In this document: positions 47,779-61,451 of the stretch, one piece after another | Layout of the letters: every line of letters starts with the position of its first letter | Numbering within the stretch: position 1 is the first letter of the stretch | Assembly: GCF_000003815.2 (NCBI RefSeq) | Contig: NC_049982.1 | Location: forward strand, 26,740,477 to 26,804,476 | Direction of reading: 5' to 3' | Origin: Branchiostoma floridae | Lineage: Eukaryota; Chordata; Leptocardii; Amphioxiformes; Branchiostomatidae | DNA: 64,000 bases | The notes under the pieces: generated by a model | The model's database searches: none | What the model saw: the letters and a program-made list of their open reading frames with translations, nothing else | Told to the model about the DNA's origin: nothing | Program-made: the position numbers and the translations under genes

Positions 47779-50700
47779 CTTACTAATGATAATGTGGTGT
47801 TTCACGATAAAAATGCTGTTTTGGGGGGTTGTCAACATAAAAAACGTACTCGCAAGAGTACAGTTACTATCATCACCGCCGCTAGAGAAAAAAGAGATAG
47901 CTTATAAATCGTGGACAGACAAGAGCCAGTTATTTCGGCTCGGTTGAGAGGGTAGTTTTCTGTCTGGTAAAGTGAAATGAGAGGACTTGTGCGATGCGGA
48001 CAGGGGGAGATTGAAAGGGGAGTCGTTTGCGGCGGGATGTCGTTATGTATAGAATGAATAAATCAATCCGCAATGAATTATTTACACCCTCGCCTTCCGC
48101 CATCCCGCGGGTGCCAACAACATTCAGTAGAAAAAAAAAACCGAAAGAGAGGGGGCGACATTGTTCAATAAACCGAAGAAATAACATTTAAAAAAAATTG
48201 TTAGCGACAAGGCAAGAGCGCCACCACCCTTGCTTGTTCAAAGATCAACCGTGCCATCATTCCACATACTAGTACTACTAGCGCGGCAAAACATGACAAA
48301 TTACAACAGAAATTACAAAGAAGATACACGCATGGGAACAGGTCCGCTGTATTTCTCAAAGCCAATTATCAAGCTTTTAAAAAAAAGACCAACTCCTGGA
48401 CAATTGGGAACTTTTGCCAGCCAGGTGAAAGAAATATCAATCATTATCCCGGCTTTATGCTTATTCTTCCAGCAGTTTTGAGTTGACATTTGGCGATTGT
48501 GGATGAAGTCCACATAAATAGCTGCTCAAAAAATTGCTACAACGTCCCACAATCATAAAGAAAACTGCAATGATTTAAAAAAAACGCAAAGAAGTTTGGC
48601 CCCTCCAAAAAATTGGCAGACGGCGACGGATTATCATTAACGAAGCTGCATAATTTAAGTATGACAGTGGTATCAGCGGTGCAAATTAAAGCCTACCAAA
48701 CACTTAATCACAACCAGCGTACCAATAGCGCTGGCCAATTCACCATGAATCACAATTTGCGTTGTGGAAAAAATAATTTGAAAAATAAACATTGAAAATA
48801 AAGTAACTCGATAACTAAACAGCAAGACTGATTTTTTTTAGAAATCTACAACTATGGTTAAGATTAGGTAGATTTTTTTGGAGAAAAAAAAGGAGAAAAA
48901 ATTGCACCACATAATCTCTGCAACCTATACTTATATATCTGTTCTATTACACATTGAAGAGGTTTTATTCACTGCTTGTTATATAAGGAAAGGCCATATA
49001 AAATACAACATGAGAGTTTAAAGGAATGCCTCAATTTTGTTGACGGCCGAAATTGACAATAGGCAAAGGTAAGGCTCGCCAATCTCATAAAACATGGCAG
49101 GTGGTACGCATCGGATTTTCGAGGGATTTTTCAATTTACTTCGATCAATGGCTGGCAGACATTGATGCTGGGCTGGTAGAGCACGCGGTGGGCGGGGAGT
49201 CTAACCACCACACCATCCCCGATGGCCGGTACGTGTTCGGAGTGGCGAGCGGTCACACATTTGGACACGGGAGACTTTTAAAAAAGAGACCGATACGACT
49301 AGGGCAGCACCTCTAGCCCTGACGCGCTTGTGTGCGCGCTCAAATGCTCGTAACGCTCCGACGCGGGCAGCAGGTATGAATAATCATAATTCAATAAGCT
49401 GCTTATGATGTGACCATCTGGCATCTGCTCACCAAACGTGGACTCGAAATTTAGGGCGCCGAGCTACAGAAAGCGAACTTCTCTTCCACATACTTCACAC
49501 ACAATTATTAGTACACAACTTCTTCTTTTACGAGATCGTCCGTCCCCTAACTTCCGTTGACGTGTCCGTCCTTGCTGGTGACGTTACTATAAGGGCACAA
49601 AAAGACAAAAGACCCACCAAAATCATTATCCTGAAAGCGAGCACATCTTCTTTGGGGCAAGGGTTCTAAAAAAAGCCAACTCATACAAAAATATGTAAAG
49701 AAATAAATAAAGAACTCTTATTTCTAGTTCACCTGTCAAAAAGGCAGCGATGCCCACAAAAAACTCCGCAACTTAAGCTTTCATAAACTTAAAAACAATG
49801 GCTGCAATATTTGAAATTATTGAGAAATTTGGGTCAAGCTTAACGTTTCTTTAATGAAGGAGAGATGATTCAGGTAAATGGGTCTGTATTTCTAACTTGG
49901 AGTGACAAGCGCACGACCCACTCCACTATTCATTATCCGATTGAGCGCTAGCTGTGTTTCCGGTGCGTGTAGTGGAAAGCCGCTTCCCGTATCCCGTGTT
50001 CAGTCCATTGTTTGGTTTCTACTCTACCATGTAGCCAGGCGGCCAGGAGCGGCCAAGTCAAAATTCATCCGTCCACCGCCGTCCGCCGAGAAAGTGAGGA
50101 ACGTTCTCAATATGAACGCATATAATAAAGTCATCATTTATAGATCTCGAACGATAGTGATAAGTGTGTGATATATCGTGCGGCCTTGCTCTCGGATATA
50201 AGCAATATTCCGCGGCAATACGTTGGGCAATTTAGTAGAACCGCACTGCGCCACTGGCGTAGGGGGGAAGTCTCAACGATTCATCCCGGCTTGCTGGCAA
50301 TTGCTAGCCCCCCTAGAAATGACTTGATTATACATCTTACCCCGTCCGTATTACTAGACTTGGACTGATTTCTGCCACATTACATCGTCGGGGAAAAAGT
50401 TGACAAGGTAGTAAAGGTGATTACAAGGCATTACCACCGCTTGGGCCTGCCAGTCCTCTCCCTCCAGTCCTCATTGCCCCCAAGATGGACTTCAATTGAT
50501 CCCTAACTTTCATTTAATTGATGTACCTATGCGGATGTTGTGGTTATCGGCCCGTTGGCCGTTTTTCACCTGTGTGAGCGCGCGGGAAGCCAGCTAGTAC
50601 GTTTGGGAAGAAGGGAGAAGAAACTACAGCCGGTGTTACCAAAAACAAAGGTATCACTGAAAACACAACAACCGAGCTGTCATACGGTAGGTGAGAGGTA

Positions 50701-53038
50701 AGGTAGCTCGGGGTGAAATAAGGTAATTAATTTACCGAAGGGGGGCTTTATTGTATCTACGTACGGAGTTAAGTCGAAGTTGGTACTTACCATTGTCAAA
50801 TGTTTGTGGTCCGGTCAGCACAAGGTGGGTAGTATAGACTGGTCTACTGCACAGAAGCACCCCTGTACAACAACACAGAACAAACCCGGTTCACAACATC
50901 CCTTTTTCTCTACCTCAGCAATATTGTCCCCTTCCATCCACTAACTGTCATCCAACACAAGTGGCAACAGCTAGCGCTACACCATCAACACTCAGGTACG
51001 CAAACTTTCTTTCTCTTTCCCCGCAATTTTTTATGCTCAGAGGTCGGCAAGAATATCCCCCGTACAGGTGTATTATTCATTATTATAAATGTTATCTTAA
51101 AGTTATCTATTATCTCCATCAGCATAGATCGGCCAGGTTTTCCTATTTGTGATGTGGATAACAATACTCTTGGCGATTAAGGTAACCGACTTCTATCGAT
51201 TTTACCATCTGACGAAAATTGGGTCCCTTAATTTGGATATCTTAATGATAGAAATATATCACCTCACTCCCAAAGACTCATCTACGGTAATCTAATAGGG
51301 TTTAACGAGATGGAGAAATGGGGAGAAATATGAGTGAGGGATCGGTGAGGTGCGTGTGGGGCGGGCGCTACAAATGAGGTGGGTCCGGTGGTATAGAGCG
51401 GGTAACCAACAGTACAAGCGGCTCGGCCCCACTAAGTCTAGCAGGATTCCTTAGTTATCGGCAAAGTTTTCCTTCAAGGGAACAGATACGGAATCCTTTC
51501 TTTTGTCGGCACGTAGACACGGGGCAATCCGTAAGGCATGCATTACCTGATCAAGATTCAAGCCAAAATATGATTACTCTATTAAAGCAAGCCGCCCGTG
51601 CTAGAAATTGCTTCTGATGACGTTTCTGGGTGAAAGACCAGGACGATTGGCAATGTTAGCTTGGTTCCTGATCCACTATGTGTACATATTGAACGCTGCT
51701 GTGATATTAAATTCATATCTAAGTAGAGAGACGGCGCGACCTGGGTTTAGATTAGTAGGTTGCGGCAGATGGTAGGACGGGCGGGGGATGGTGTTTCAGT
51801 ACCAGGGACGGGGCCGGTAGCGGTACGGTGGTTGGATACGTATAAAAGAGGGGAGTCAGGCTTGTGGTCTTTTACACATTGGAGTTGAACCCCATGTTCC
51901 CACGTGGCTTCTGAAATCAAATATCGCTACATTTGCTCTTGACCTGACGCTCTGTGCCAAAAGCTCGGCCTCTTTATAATCGGCTAAATACCTCTTTGGA
52001 AGCGGCCCGATCCTCGCTACCCCCCTCGCGGGCGTATGAACCAGCGGGCGCTGGCGGGGAAATGTTGAGTGGAAGCCGCGAGCATTTGTATTCCTCCGGC
52101 GGCGACCCGTTGCGGCTCGACCCATCCATCAAGTAACCCCGGCCCGGGCGTCGATATGATTTTGCTGTTCAGCAACTTTATTATGGGGAGACAGAATTGG
52201 ATGCGCGAGCGGATCAATTGCGCGCAATTACATTACAACAACATTACAATCTTCATAATCGTGGCATTATGATGTTTTCTTTAATTGTTGGGCGCTCCCG
52301 CGGCCGCGCTCTGCGATATTGGGTACGGCTGTGCGGCCAAGTGTGGCCATGTCTCTATTACGCCTCACATCGGCCGTTTGACACCGCGTATGTATCACTG
52401 TACCGTACTGGCAGCTGGTACTAGCAACACACATGGGCAGCATGCCGCACAGGCCACGGTACCTCTAGCTGGGCGTGAGTTTAGCCAACAACAATGGGGG
52501 AACGGCGTTGGGCATGGACTCGTCGACACAAAGGGGGAACGCACGAGGCAACAGCAGGCCGCCAGATTTGTGCATGAGCAAGGACTATTAATCATATCAT
52601 GCGGAACTTTCGGTGTCAAGAAGCAAGCCCGAAACAACGGGAGTACAGGTACATGTGTGAGCGGCTATTGTGACGTTGAGGGAAGCACTTTAGAACAGAA
52701 ACCATTTCCACGCGTTTGAAGAGACAAAATCCTGGATTTATAAAAATAACAAGTACACAAATTTTTCCTCCATAAAGTCTTGGTTGCGGACAATACTTAA
52801 ATTCCGTATTTGTACGGAGACGATAACAAACTAGTATAAAATTGTTCTATTGCGTGTCACCCTAGCGGTCCAGCTACAAGAATTTTGTAAATCGACGGTC
52901 ACTAAAATTTACTTCCAATAACATTATTTTGTACAATTAGAATGTGATTTCATACAATTAAAAAATTCACCAATCTTTGCTTATATACGAAAAACCAGGA
53001 CTTTAGAAATATCTGTACCTGCGCTCAAATACATCATA
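47779..53038. other. 5' flank, no gene recognised
   Basis: Long CpG-rich stretches (49,150-50,700 and 51,350-52,700) alternate with AT-rich sequence. Open frames are short and lack domains. The segment around 49150-49290 contains a tRNA-like A-box on the minus strand but no B-box. No gene, origin or RNA can be supported. Confidence 0.6.
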
Positions 53039-53625
53039 GGCCGTCGTACGATTTTGAAGCTGTAGAGTTTACAAGTGGGGTATGGCTAAAGAAACAGCAA
53101 ATAAGAATCGTCTAGGACAAAACCCTCCAACGAAATATGACGGCTTCTCAATTCTGTAAGACACTTGCCTGACAATCGCAAAAAAAGTTCCCGTAGTTTG
53201 CGATGTGTGACGGCCCCGAACTTTTAGACGCCCTACCTTACAGTACGCACTAGATGGCGCCGCCGCTACTTAGATACAACACTGGCAGTCAACTTTTATC
53301 GGCGGTACAGCAATAAAATTCTTTCTCAGCAAGAAAATAACAGCATTTTGTTTTATTTTTGAGGACTTCGACTTCAAAATGCATATCTTGACAAAGAAAT
53401 GATCGTATAGTAGAAATGTCGACTTGGTTTCTAAGCAGATGTGTGTAGTCACACATCATAACTGAGATCACTCAAAGTCAAACAAATGAAAGTCACTCAT
53501 ATGGCACTGTTGAGCCCTGTTACGACGCGGTAATATTCGACGCAGGTCGTCATACGAATTTGATGCCGTAGAGTTTTAATAACAGGTTTTGACAGAACCA
53601 ATTGCCGACAAGGATCCGCGGCTAA
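53039..53625. repeat. Two copies of a short dispersed repeat
   Basis: The segments at about 53039-53075 (gtcgtacgattttgaagctgtagagttt) in shortened form and 53545-53625 (gtcatacgaatttgatgccg, then agagtttt, then cagaaccaattgccgacaagga) resemble each other and the segment at 45943-45995. They are fragments of one old repeat family. Confidence 0.5.
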
Positions 53626-54053
53626 CAACTTTGAGCCGAATTTCGTACAACACACGCACAACCACCATCCTGAGAATGCGTTCGGTTCTCGATCGCGCGA
53701 CGATCGTAGGACAGACGTAGGGTGCGTTTAATCAGTCCCCGTTTATGTACATTACTCTTATACTACAACAAAATTACATCGCATCCTCGTCGCACAAGAA
53801 AAGACAACCTCCACGCCAAGTTCCCGTCTCTCTTCGGACCAAGGCCACGTACACGTGTGTACCAAACTGATCCAATCATTGCAGAGAGCTGTCATTTCTT
53901 ATTCAGCGGCTTACAAACCCAAGTGAGACATTAGCGGAGATAAAAGCCGAAATTAGTGCAGACATTGTCGGCGATAATCAGTGAGAGTTTATCAACTCAA
54001 GCTGATAAAACCTTGCTGATGACTTTGGATGTGACAGGAGAACATCAGATATC

Positions 54054-54332
54054 ATTTGACGGGAATCTTTCAAAGTTTTAGATATCTAAAATTATATGCT
54101 ACATCAAAGGCAAAATAATGTATAAATCGGTTTCACAAAGATTTATTTTCTCTGTTGTAAAATAACATACTTTTGAAACATCACTTTGACATCGTGACGG
54201 AAATATTTCAAAATTTCAAATACTAGTATGTATGCTACATCAAAGGCAAAAAAAAATGTATAAATCGGTTTCACAACAGTTCATTTTCTCCGTTGAAAAA
54301 TATGCTTTTCAAACGTCACTTTGGCATCGCAA
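54054..54332. repeat. Diverged ~136-bp tandem duplication
   Basis: Words such as gctacatcaaaggcaaa, tgtataaatcggtttcaca and catcactttgacatcg recur with a 136-bp period (anchor positions 54098 and 54234). Roughly two copies. Confidence 0.75.
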
Positions 54333-55052
54333 AGTAGCAAAAATCATAGTAAAAAAAAAGACACCTTTTGCATGGAAACGTTCGACTTTGGTAAAACTGA
54401 CACATACACATATATGCCTGGAGTGTTGGAATCAACAATCGTGAAAAGTCGATCGCATATACAAGGGGCGATCTTGTAAATTTTTAGAACCATTTTAGGT
54501 ACTGTAACGTTATGTAGAAATCCTGAATTCTGGCACCAGTGTTGTGTACTTGAATGGCACTATGACTACCTCGGGTGCACATCCCAGTAGCATTTCCCCT
54601 GATGTTCCACCGGTCGCACGTACGGAGAGGTTCCTAAGATCGAGTGTTGAGAGGATGAGTAGAGGCTAACAACAGGCTAGCGAAGTGATTATTGGTTAAC
54701 CTTACCAAACGATAATCACACAACGGGCGGCGCGCGTAGCTCTGGCGCATATAAACCAGTTGATGCTGATGGCTTTATCTCACACAGCACACCGCATGTT
54801 GTATGTATCAAGCTAGCGGCGCGCCCCGCCAAAATGCCTAACTCAGGGATATAGCGGTGTAGGAGGAACGCACGCTCCAGAGTTTGAAATTACGACCTTA
54901 CGCACAAACAGTTACAATTTCAGATAGACCGCGTTCTTGCTTGGAACGTTATCTCAATACGGATACGGCCAGATGTATTCATAACGTTCTAGTAAATATA
55001 TAAAATTTCTCCAGAAAAAAAAAATCACGGCATCTTGCCAGGACAATATGGC

Positions 55053-55278
55053 AAGTTTTCTAATTGTCTAACCAGAAAAATATATGTTTATTATTTTTGT
55101 ACATAATGAAATTTGATGTGATGAATAGCAAAGGACACAAAATCTCAGGCTATTACACCACAGGTAAGTTTTCTAATTGTCTAACCAGAAAAATATATGT
55201 TTATTATTTTTGTACATAATGAAATTTGATGTGATGAATAGCAAAGGACACAAAATCTCAGGCTATTACACCACAGGT
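55053..55278. repeat. Perfect 113-bp tandem duplication
   Basis: 55053-55165 and 55166-55278 are identical by eye, both beginning aagttttctaattgtcta and ending accacaggt. It is either very recent, polymorphic, or an assembly duplication. Confidence 0.95.
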
Positions 55279-55717
55279 GGCGGTAAAATGTCAAGTTCAA
55301 AATCGTCATTTTCGACTTTTTTGGTGCCTCTATGAAACACAGAGCTAGCTTCTTTTTCACTAACTATCTCCGGACACAATAGCTAACAATTTACCAACTC
55401 ATTCTTGTAGTAATTAACAGTCATTGAAGTACAATATTGATATATTTATAAATTCGGATCGTCAGTCAGGAAACCTGGCTTTTAAAAAAAAGGCGCGACT
55501 CTCCTGTCCCATGTGAGGGTGTGAGTGAGAGAAGGGGTCAGTTTCATCCCGACCCAGAACCCGTGTCTAAATGGAAAGGTGACTTCCACAGGTGCCCCCG
55601 GGCGGAATCTGCAGGCCAGCGAATAGCGAGCTAGCTTCACCCAGGGCACACCGAGCAAGGCAAGAGAGCGGTTGACGCCAGAGTCCGGGGGCAGTAAAGT
55701 AAAACCCTACCTTTAAA

Positions 55718-56370
55718 ACATACAAGCCTACATTTTCACCTTTCAGCAAGAAAAGTCCAACCTATATATAAACTACGATACTCCCTACCTATATATGCAT
55801 ATTCGTAGATATCTCTTTACCACAACATAAAAACCTACATTTTCACCATTTCCAAGAAGCGAGAAGTTGAACCTATATGCTAAACTACGATACTCACAAC
55901 CAATGTATACATATTTGCAGATATGACTTTACAAGGACATAAAATCCTACATTTTCACCATGACCAAGAAGCGAGAAGAAGTTGAACCTACTACTAGCGC
56001 TAGACTGCGATACTCACTACCAATATATGTGCAAACAAATGTATTTCTAGATCATTCCCTGATGTTCATTCTTATTTGATGTTAATTCCTTGACAAAAGA
56101 CTGGAGCTGTTCAGTCGAAAAATTTGGGTACGTTCCAGAATATTTGTAATGTCTTAACAAGAACATGAAATCCTCCATTTTAACCATAACCAAGAAGCTA
56201 AAAGAAGTTGAACCTATATGCTAAACTACGATATTCAGTACTCACTACATGTACCAATATATGCATGTTTTAGTCTTAACAAGAACATACAATCCTACAT
56301 TTCACCATTACGAAAAAGAGAGAAAAAGCCGTACCTACGACACGCAATCCTAATATTTGTATGTTTGTAA
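55718..56370. repeat. Minisatellite, about five diverged ~110-bp units
   Basis: Each unit has aacataaaatcctacatttt, then caccattaccaagaag, then gttgaacctatatgctaaac and tacgatactcactaccaat. Units begin near 55718, 55824, 55935, 56162 and 56281. The fourth interval is about twice the others, with unrelated sequence inserted at 56030-56150. A fragment with atgctagactacgacac at about 62121 belongs to the same family. Confidence 0.8.
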
Positions 56371-59090
56371 ATATATCTTTCTTGTGATCGGCGCTTTCAG
56401 TCATTTATTCCTTCATTAGTATTAGCGTTCACTTCAAATCAATATTGTCTAGGTCATTATAAACTTTTTCAAAAATTACAATATTTCGTTATGGACAAGT
56501 CCTAAACTTTCAATTTACATTTTGTATACAGTCCTCTTCCTTTCAGATTGGGACGCAAAGTCCCGTGCATTACTAGGGAGCTTATGGCATGAAACCTCTG
56601 CACAAAAAATAACCCAACACACTTGACCCGGTGTGCTTGGCTGTAATACACAATCCGTACCAACATCGCGCTACTAGCTGACGAAAAAGCGTCAGGCTTC
56701 GTCCTCAGCCTGACATCGCCCGCTATGCCCTTTTTCCCCATCATTCTCCAACCCAAATCCACCGAGAAAACTTACGTGTAAAATATTTCCATTCGAACGT
56801 GAGTATTCGTGATGTGTGTTTATCTCTGGGTGTACCGACAAGAGCACGGAACACGCAAGCACGGTGGAGCAAGAAAAGACGTCAAGGTGTGACAAGGGGC
56901 TCGCGTGAGTGGCCCTGAGTCCCCACCTGTGATTATTATTACCTCCCTATTTCCTCGCCTTTCCTTTTTAGAGACTGAAAACCGCCTATGCACTTTCAGT
57001 GCGTCTAGCTCTCTACTAAGAGAATGCTGAAAGCTCATGCGAAGCGGCATTTTCCGAGCGATCCATTCACTCAACCGTACCTTCATGCCAACTCTGGCGG
57101 TAAAAAGTTGGGGCATGGAAGCTTTTAACTTTATGCTTCTTGGTTAATGAGCGCAAAGTCGAGAGCGCACCCATTAGCACACTCGTTTGCCGTTTTCTGA
57201 GCTGCAATAACCCCCTAATGCTCTCAGGAAATGGCAACAACGTGCCGAACACCTCCGGGGACGCGGCCCTTCGGGACTCAATTCCGCCGCTATTGTTGGG
57301 ATATTTCTCCTCACTCCGAGCCGCCCCCACGAGACGAACCTCGCCATTCCCCGCAAAGCTTTGAGGAGGCATCCTCCGAATATAGCACTTTTATTCTACA
57401 TAACGACCTCTTGATTACAAGTGGCCTTCTTTCAATCGACTTTGAATTGCAACCGCACGACCTAACTTTTTTATTACTATTTCTTTTTAGTTATTAAGTA
57501 CGGCCAAGTGCTCACCAAATATAATAATAAGATAAGTCATTCCGATTTGAGCAAGGCTGCTAAATGGAGAGCTTGGTGTACCACAGCACAGCGGTGCTGC
57601 CTTTCCGTGTGCAAGGTCGTATTAATTGGACAGTCGGGAAGCTTTCTTGCTAGCTACAACAAAAGCACCTTTTGATTATTAAAGGGGCCTTGCTTGCTGT
57701 ACAGAGCGCGCGTAGGCTAGCCAGGGACTACCGCAGCAACAAGCGATTTTTTGTACGAATTCAATTACAATCTCCCTCCCTCTTTCCGTATCTGCTCTCC
57801 CGGATCGGTATTGTTTACCTATGTGGGCTGATACCTGACAGCAAGTATCCATGATCCTTCAACACATCTAATACAAGGCGAGGAGGGGGCAGACTTCTTC
57901 TACTGAGCCGAGTGGTAAATTGAAAACCAATGGAGCCGAGTACTGTGACTGTGCTATGGGGACAGCTTTTCTAAAGCCCACTGCACACCGATTTTGACGT
58001 GAAGGGATGAATAAAATAATTTATGGCAAACACATACCAGAGGGCTAATTGCAGGTACATATACATATGATATATAAAAATATGAAAAAATACAATGATA
58101 TTATTTGGAACTACATCTAAGGTTTCACTTTTTCTAAAACAGACATGGTGCTAGTTGTTGTCGCGTTTACCCTTTTTTAAGCAGTCTCAAAGTCTTTCTA
58201 TATCTACAGCTTCTCTCAAAGGACTGCCAAACTACGGAACACTCTCGATGACAACTGTTTCTCCCCTGTATACAATCTTCCATCCTTAAAACCAGTGTTC
58301 ACTGCTATCTCCTAGAAAAATTATTTCCACCGTCAATCAACTTAGTTCATTGCCTAGAAGTGGTCAACTGGCCTTGCTTTGCATAAACCAGTCAAAAGGG
58401 ACGAATTCGATCCACTTCTTTTATGATATGTGGATTTTATGATGTTCATACATGCAGTAGTATTGTTTTCTCATGGTCAGTAACAGTGGAGTGCATTTTG
58501 GACACGCTGGTAAATAACTAGAATAAGACCAGAATGGTTGAAGGGAGCTAGTTTGGATACAACGCAAGAGAAAATAGACATACATATGAGGGTATGCTGA
58601 TGGTGTTCGTATGCTTTTTGTGTTATTACATCGTAGTAACGGAACATTGCAACTTATTGCTTCGTACTTTAAGCCCCACATGCACAGTTCCGATAACAGA
58701 GGTTGTTTTGAGGCAAATAATGTCCACGCAACAGTATGCGTCCCCAAATAACCCTGTATCCTTATACCTGTAGCAAAGTGTTAAATTTTGTATAATACTA
58801 TAACTTCTAGGCGTCTAAGGTCATCAACTGGTAATTCATTTGTCTAAAAACAAGTAAAAAGAAGCATAATACAAACCGTTTGTTATCTTATTAAGTGATT
58901 AAACTATTTATTGTCTCAGATTTGCTTCTTTTCGAAGAACAAACTATTTACAATGTGGGAGATATATTCTGTATAATAGCTTTCCACAACAAGATTTTTA
59001 TGTACTAGTCGTTTGTGTGTGTGTGTATGTTATTGTATGTGTGATGCATGAACTAGTATGCATTTGTGTATGAGTGCATGCTCGTGTTTT

Positions 59091-59092
<2 letters not shown>
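56371..59092. other. 5' flank, no gene recognised
   Basis: 56,550-57,480 is CpG-rich with several short frames on both strands, none with a recognisable domain. The remainder is AT-rich. Nothing specific can be supported. Confidence 0.6.
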
Positions 59093-59128
<36 letters not shown>

Positions 59129-59132
59129 CGTG
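59093..59132. repeat. (TG)n microsatellite
   Basis: (TG)16 followed by cgtgcgtg; further TG-rich sequence extends on both sides (59018-59190). Confidence 0.95.
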
Positions 59133-59710
59133 CTAGTGTGAGTCTCTCTCTTCCCCTCCCCCTCTCTGTGCGTGCGTGTGTGCATGTGAAAGTATGAATA
59201 ATACCAAAAAAAGTGATCTAAGATTTGGGACAAATCCATGACAGAAGGAAGACCCATAGAAAACCCTTCAGTTGAAAACCTCATGAGTCATGATGATGTG
59301 TCTGTTTTTGTTCAGTTCACAACTGTCCGAGTTTATCTAAAAGAATAAAACAAGATTCACGACGTTCCATTTCAGCAAGTTAAGTTCAAAGTTTCAATAA
59401 AGCAACACTGACGACATAGCGGAAGTCAGCTTCGCAACGGATTAAGAAAGTCTAACTGAACATTTGCCAGCTTTTCTTTGGGCGCCTATACCGCAGACTT
59501 TCGGAAAGTACAGGTATTTTATAGTCTATCTATGCTTGTTTTGGTTGTGATGTACCGCTGGCATTGTTTGCTTCAACGACTCGCTGTACCCCTGTCACAT
59601 TATCCACGATCTTCGGGCGTATCGATAGAAGATTGGCCATATTTAAGATCTACAGAGGGTTGAGCGTATTTTACTCCTGAAAACCGTCCCTTTCACATAT
59701 AAGCCATAAT

Positions 59711-59752
59711 TTGTACCTTGTACAATTGTTGTGCAATAAAGTTATTATCATA
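59711..59752 (+). repeat. Retroposon-like 3' tail, copy 1
   Basis: The words ttgtaccttgtacaattg and gcaataaagttatta closely match the segment at 61411-61451. The shared end in AATAAAGTTAT suggests the 3' terminus of a dispersed retroposon, but no body is recognisable upstream. Confidence 0.45.
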
Positions 59753-59901
59753 AGCGAGGCTCGGGCGATCGCCACAAAATCGTAGTCCGATCAATTTTAG
59801 CCAAATGTGACAGGGGTATAAAGACATTCCCATTGCTCGAACCATTAAGTGAAACTGACAGACCAAAAGAAGACGCGGAATTTCATTTCGCGGAAGGGGT
59901 T

Positions 59902-60023
59902 TGTTCGCGGTGGTTTTGAGTTCGCGGTTGAAAATGCCATGCATGGTTTTACTCAGTAAATGAAAAATGTTCGCGGTGGCTTTAAAGATACCAACAACCG
60001 CGAACATAAAACCACGGTGAACA
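59902..60023. mobile_element. 122-bp foldback element with 28-nt arms
   Basis: 59902-59929 and 59996-60023 are reverse complements with about four mismatches, rich in the word TTCGCGG. The same word recurs at 59887 (atttcgcgg) and 59969 (gttcgcggtgg), as in short palindromic repeat families. Probably a MITE fragment. Confidence 0.65.
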
Positions 60024-61410
60024 TATTCCCTCTAAGTACAAAGGTTGTGTCGTTTTGATCTGCTATATCATACGTCATACGTCATTCGACTCTTTGTTAG
60101 TCTTGGATGTATTGTTCGAATTAGAACGCTAGAATATATACTTTTTTGTGTTCAGAATACTATCGTAGTGACTAAGACTATACACTGCTATGACCACAAT
60201 TTTGAAAATTTTAGACTTTGCTTCTTTCACCACTTACTTGTTTAAAATTTTTAGCTTTGGAATGCTCCCACCAAATAGACTTAATTGAGAGCTTTTATAA
60301 CTTTCTAAATGTAATTCAGACAAGTACGTCAATAAATTTAGACAATTGAAATCCTAACATTATCTTGATGACTGTTCATTTGGAAGAAACACAAAGATGA
60401 AGAGAAAATGCTCACAAGAATAATCATTGTTGAAATATAAGAATATTGCAAGTGTTCAACACGTACTGAGAGCTAGCAAACTTTGCCACAAAAAACAACA
60501 AAAAACAAAAACAAAACACAAACACAAAGAAGATAAGAAAAGTCACAAATTCGTAAGAATAATTATTGTTGCATTGAATGTGGCCAGTAAAGTTGAGGGC
60601 AAAGTTGTTCCGCATTTTGCTCTCTCTTATATGATGGTAAATGTAGTGAAGAAATGTACTGAGAACTTTTAAGCTGTTCTGCTATAATACTAATAAAACA
60701 AACGAAAACTTCCCTGTAGTACAGACGTTCAATGTGTTTTTTTTAAAGTTTCAACAGCAAGATTGTCAAGATTGTCATTTTAGAAACGGTATCTAATCAT
60801 CTCAAGTCTGAAAAAGTTGTGTCAACTGTGCTATTATTTGTTCAGGCACAGGTACATCGGGTGTTCAGGTCCGGGCCTGTATCTAAACAACTATACAGGC
60901 ACGGGTACAGCTACAAGTATTATGTATACAGCCTCAGCACGTACTGTTCAAATGTAACGTTAAAATTTTCCCTTTGGGGAACATGACACATGCCTGCTCA
61001 TAGATGTTCATTCAACTTGAATTCATTCATTCATTCTTTCCTACAGTGTGTCCCGTGAGGATGTAGCGAGCACGTGGCCGTACACTGGGGTATGACATAC
61101 ATTGATTGGCTACAAATGCTCACATGTAATGATGGAATCGCCCTTTTTATCAGGGACATGATCTCATGTGGTGTCAATAGTCGACAGTAGGGGCTATAAA
61201 ACGATCATATAGGATACAAAACTCCTGGTATGATATAATCCACAACGTTAAACCATAGGTAAAGAAATGTTCCAACTGTTGAACGCAATTTTGCTGCTAT
61301 AACTCTGGTTTCATATACAAATAGAATTATGTTAGCCCTTATTGTTATGTTAACTAGGTTGTTAAGCTTTATCCTTTATCTTTTTTTGTACTTTCTGTAA
61401 TAGTTGTTGC
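60024..61410. other. 5' flank, AT-rich, no gene recognised
   Basis: No coding sequence, RNA or clear repeat, apart from a short region (60845-60925) in which words like caggcacgggtacag recur. Confidence 0.6.
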
Positions 61411-61451
61411 CGTACATTGTGCCATGTACAATTGCCGAGCAATAAAGTTAT
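61411..61451 (+). repeat. Retroposon-like 3' tail, copy 2
   Basis: It contains catgtacaattg and gcaataaagttat, matching the segment at 59711-59752 in the same orientation. Confidence 0.45.

Noticed and set aside
49150-49290. tRNA-like A-box (ggtgtggtggttagac) on the minus strand
   Set aside because: No B-box (GGTTCRANNCC) follows at the right distance and no cloverleaf can be drawn. At most a decayed tRNA-derived SINE.
49053-49316. 87-codon plus-strand frame in the CpG-rich flank
   Set aside because: No domain or homologue recognised; it overlaps the tRNA-like segment and has no supporting exon structure.
59090-59284. Minus-strand frame ending in His-Thr repeats
   Set aside because: Translation of the (TG)n microsatellite.
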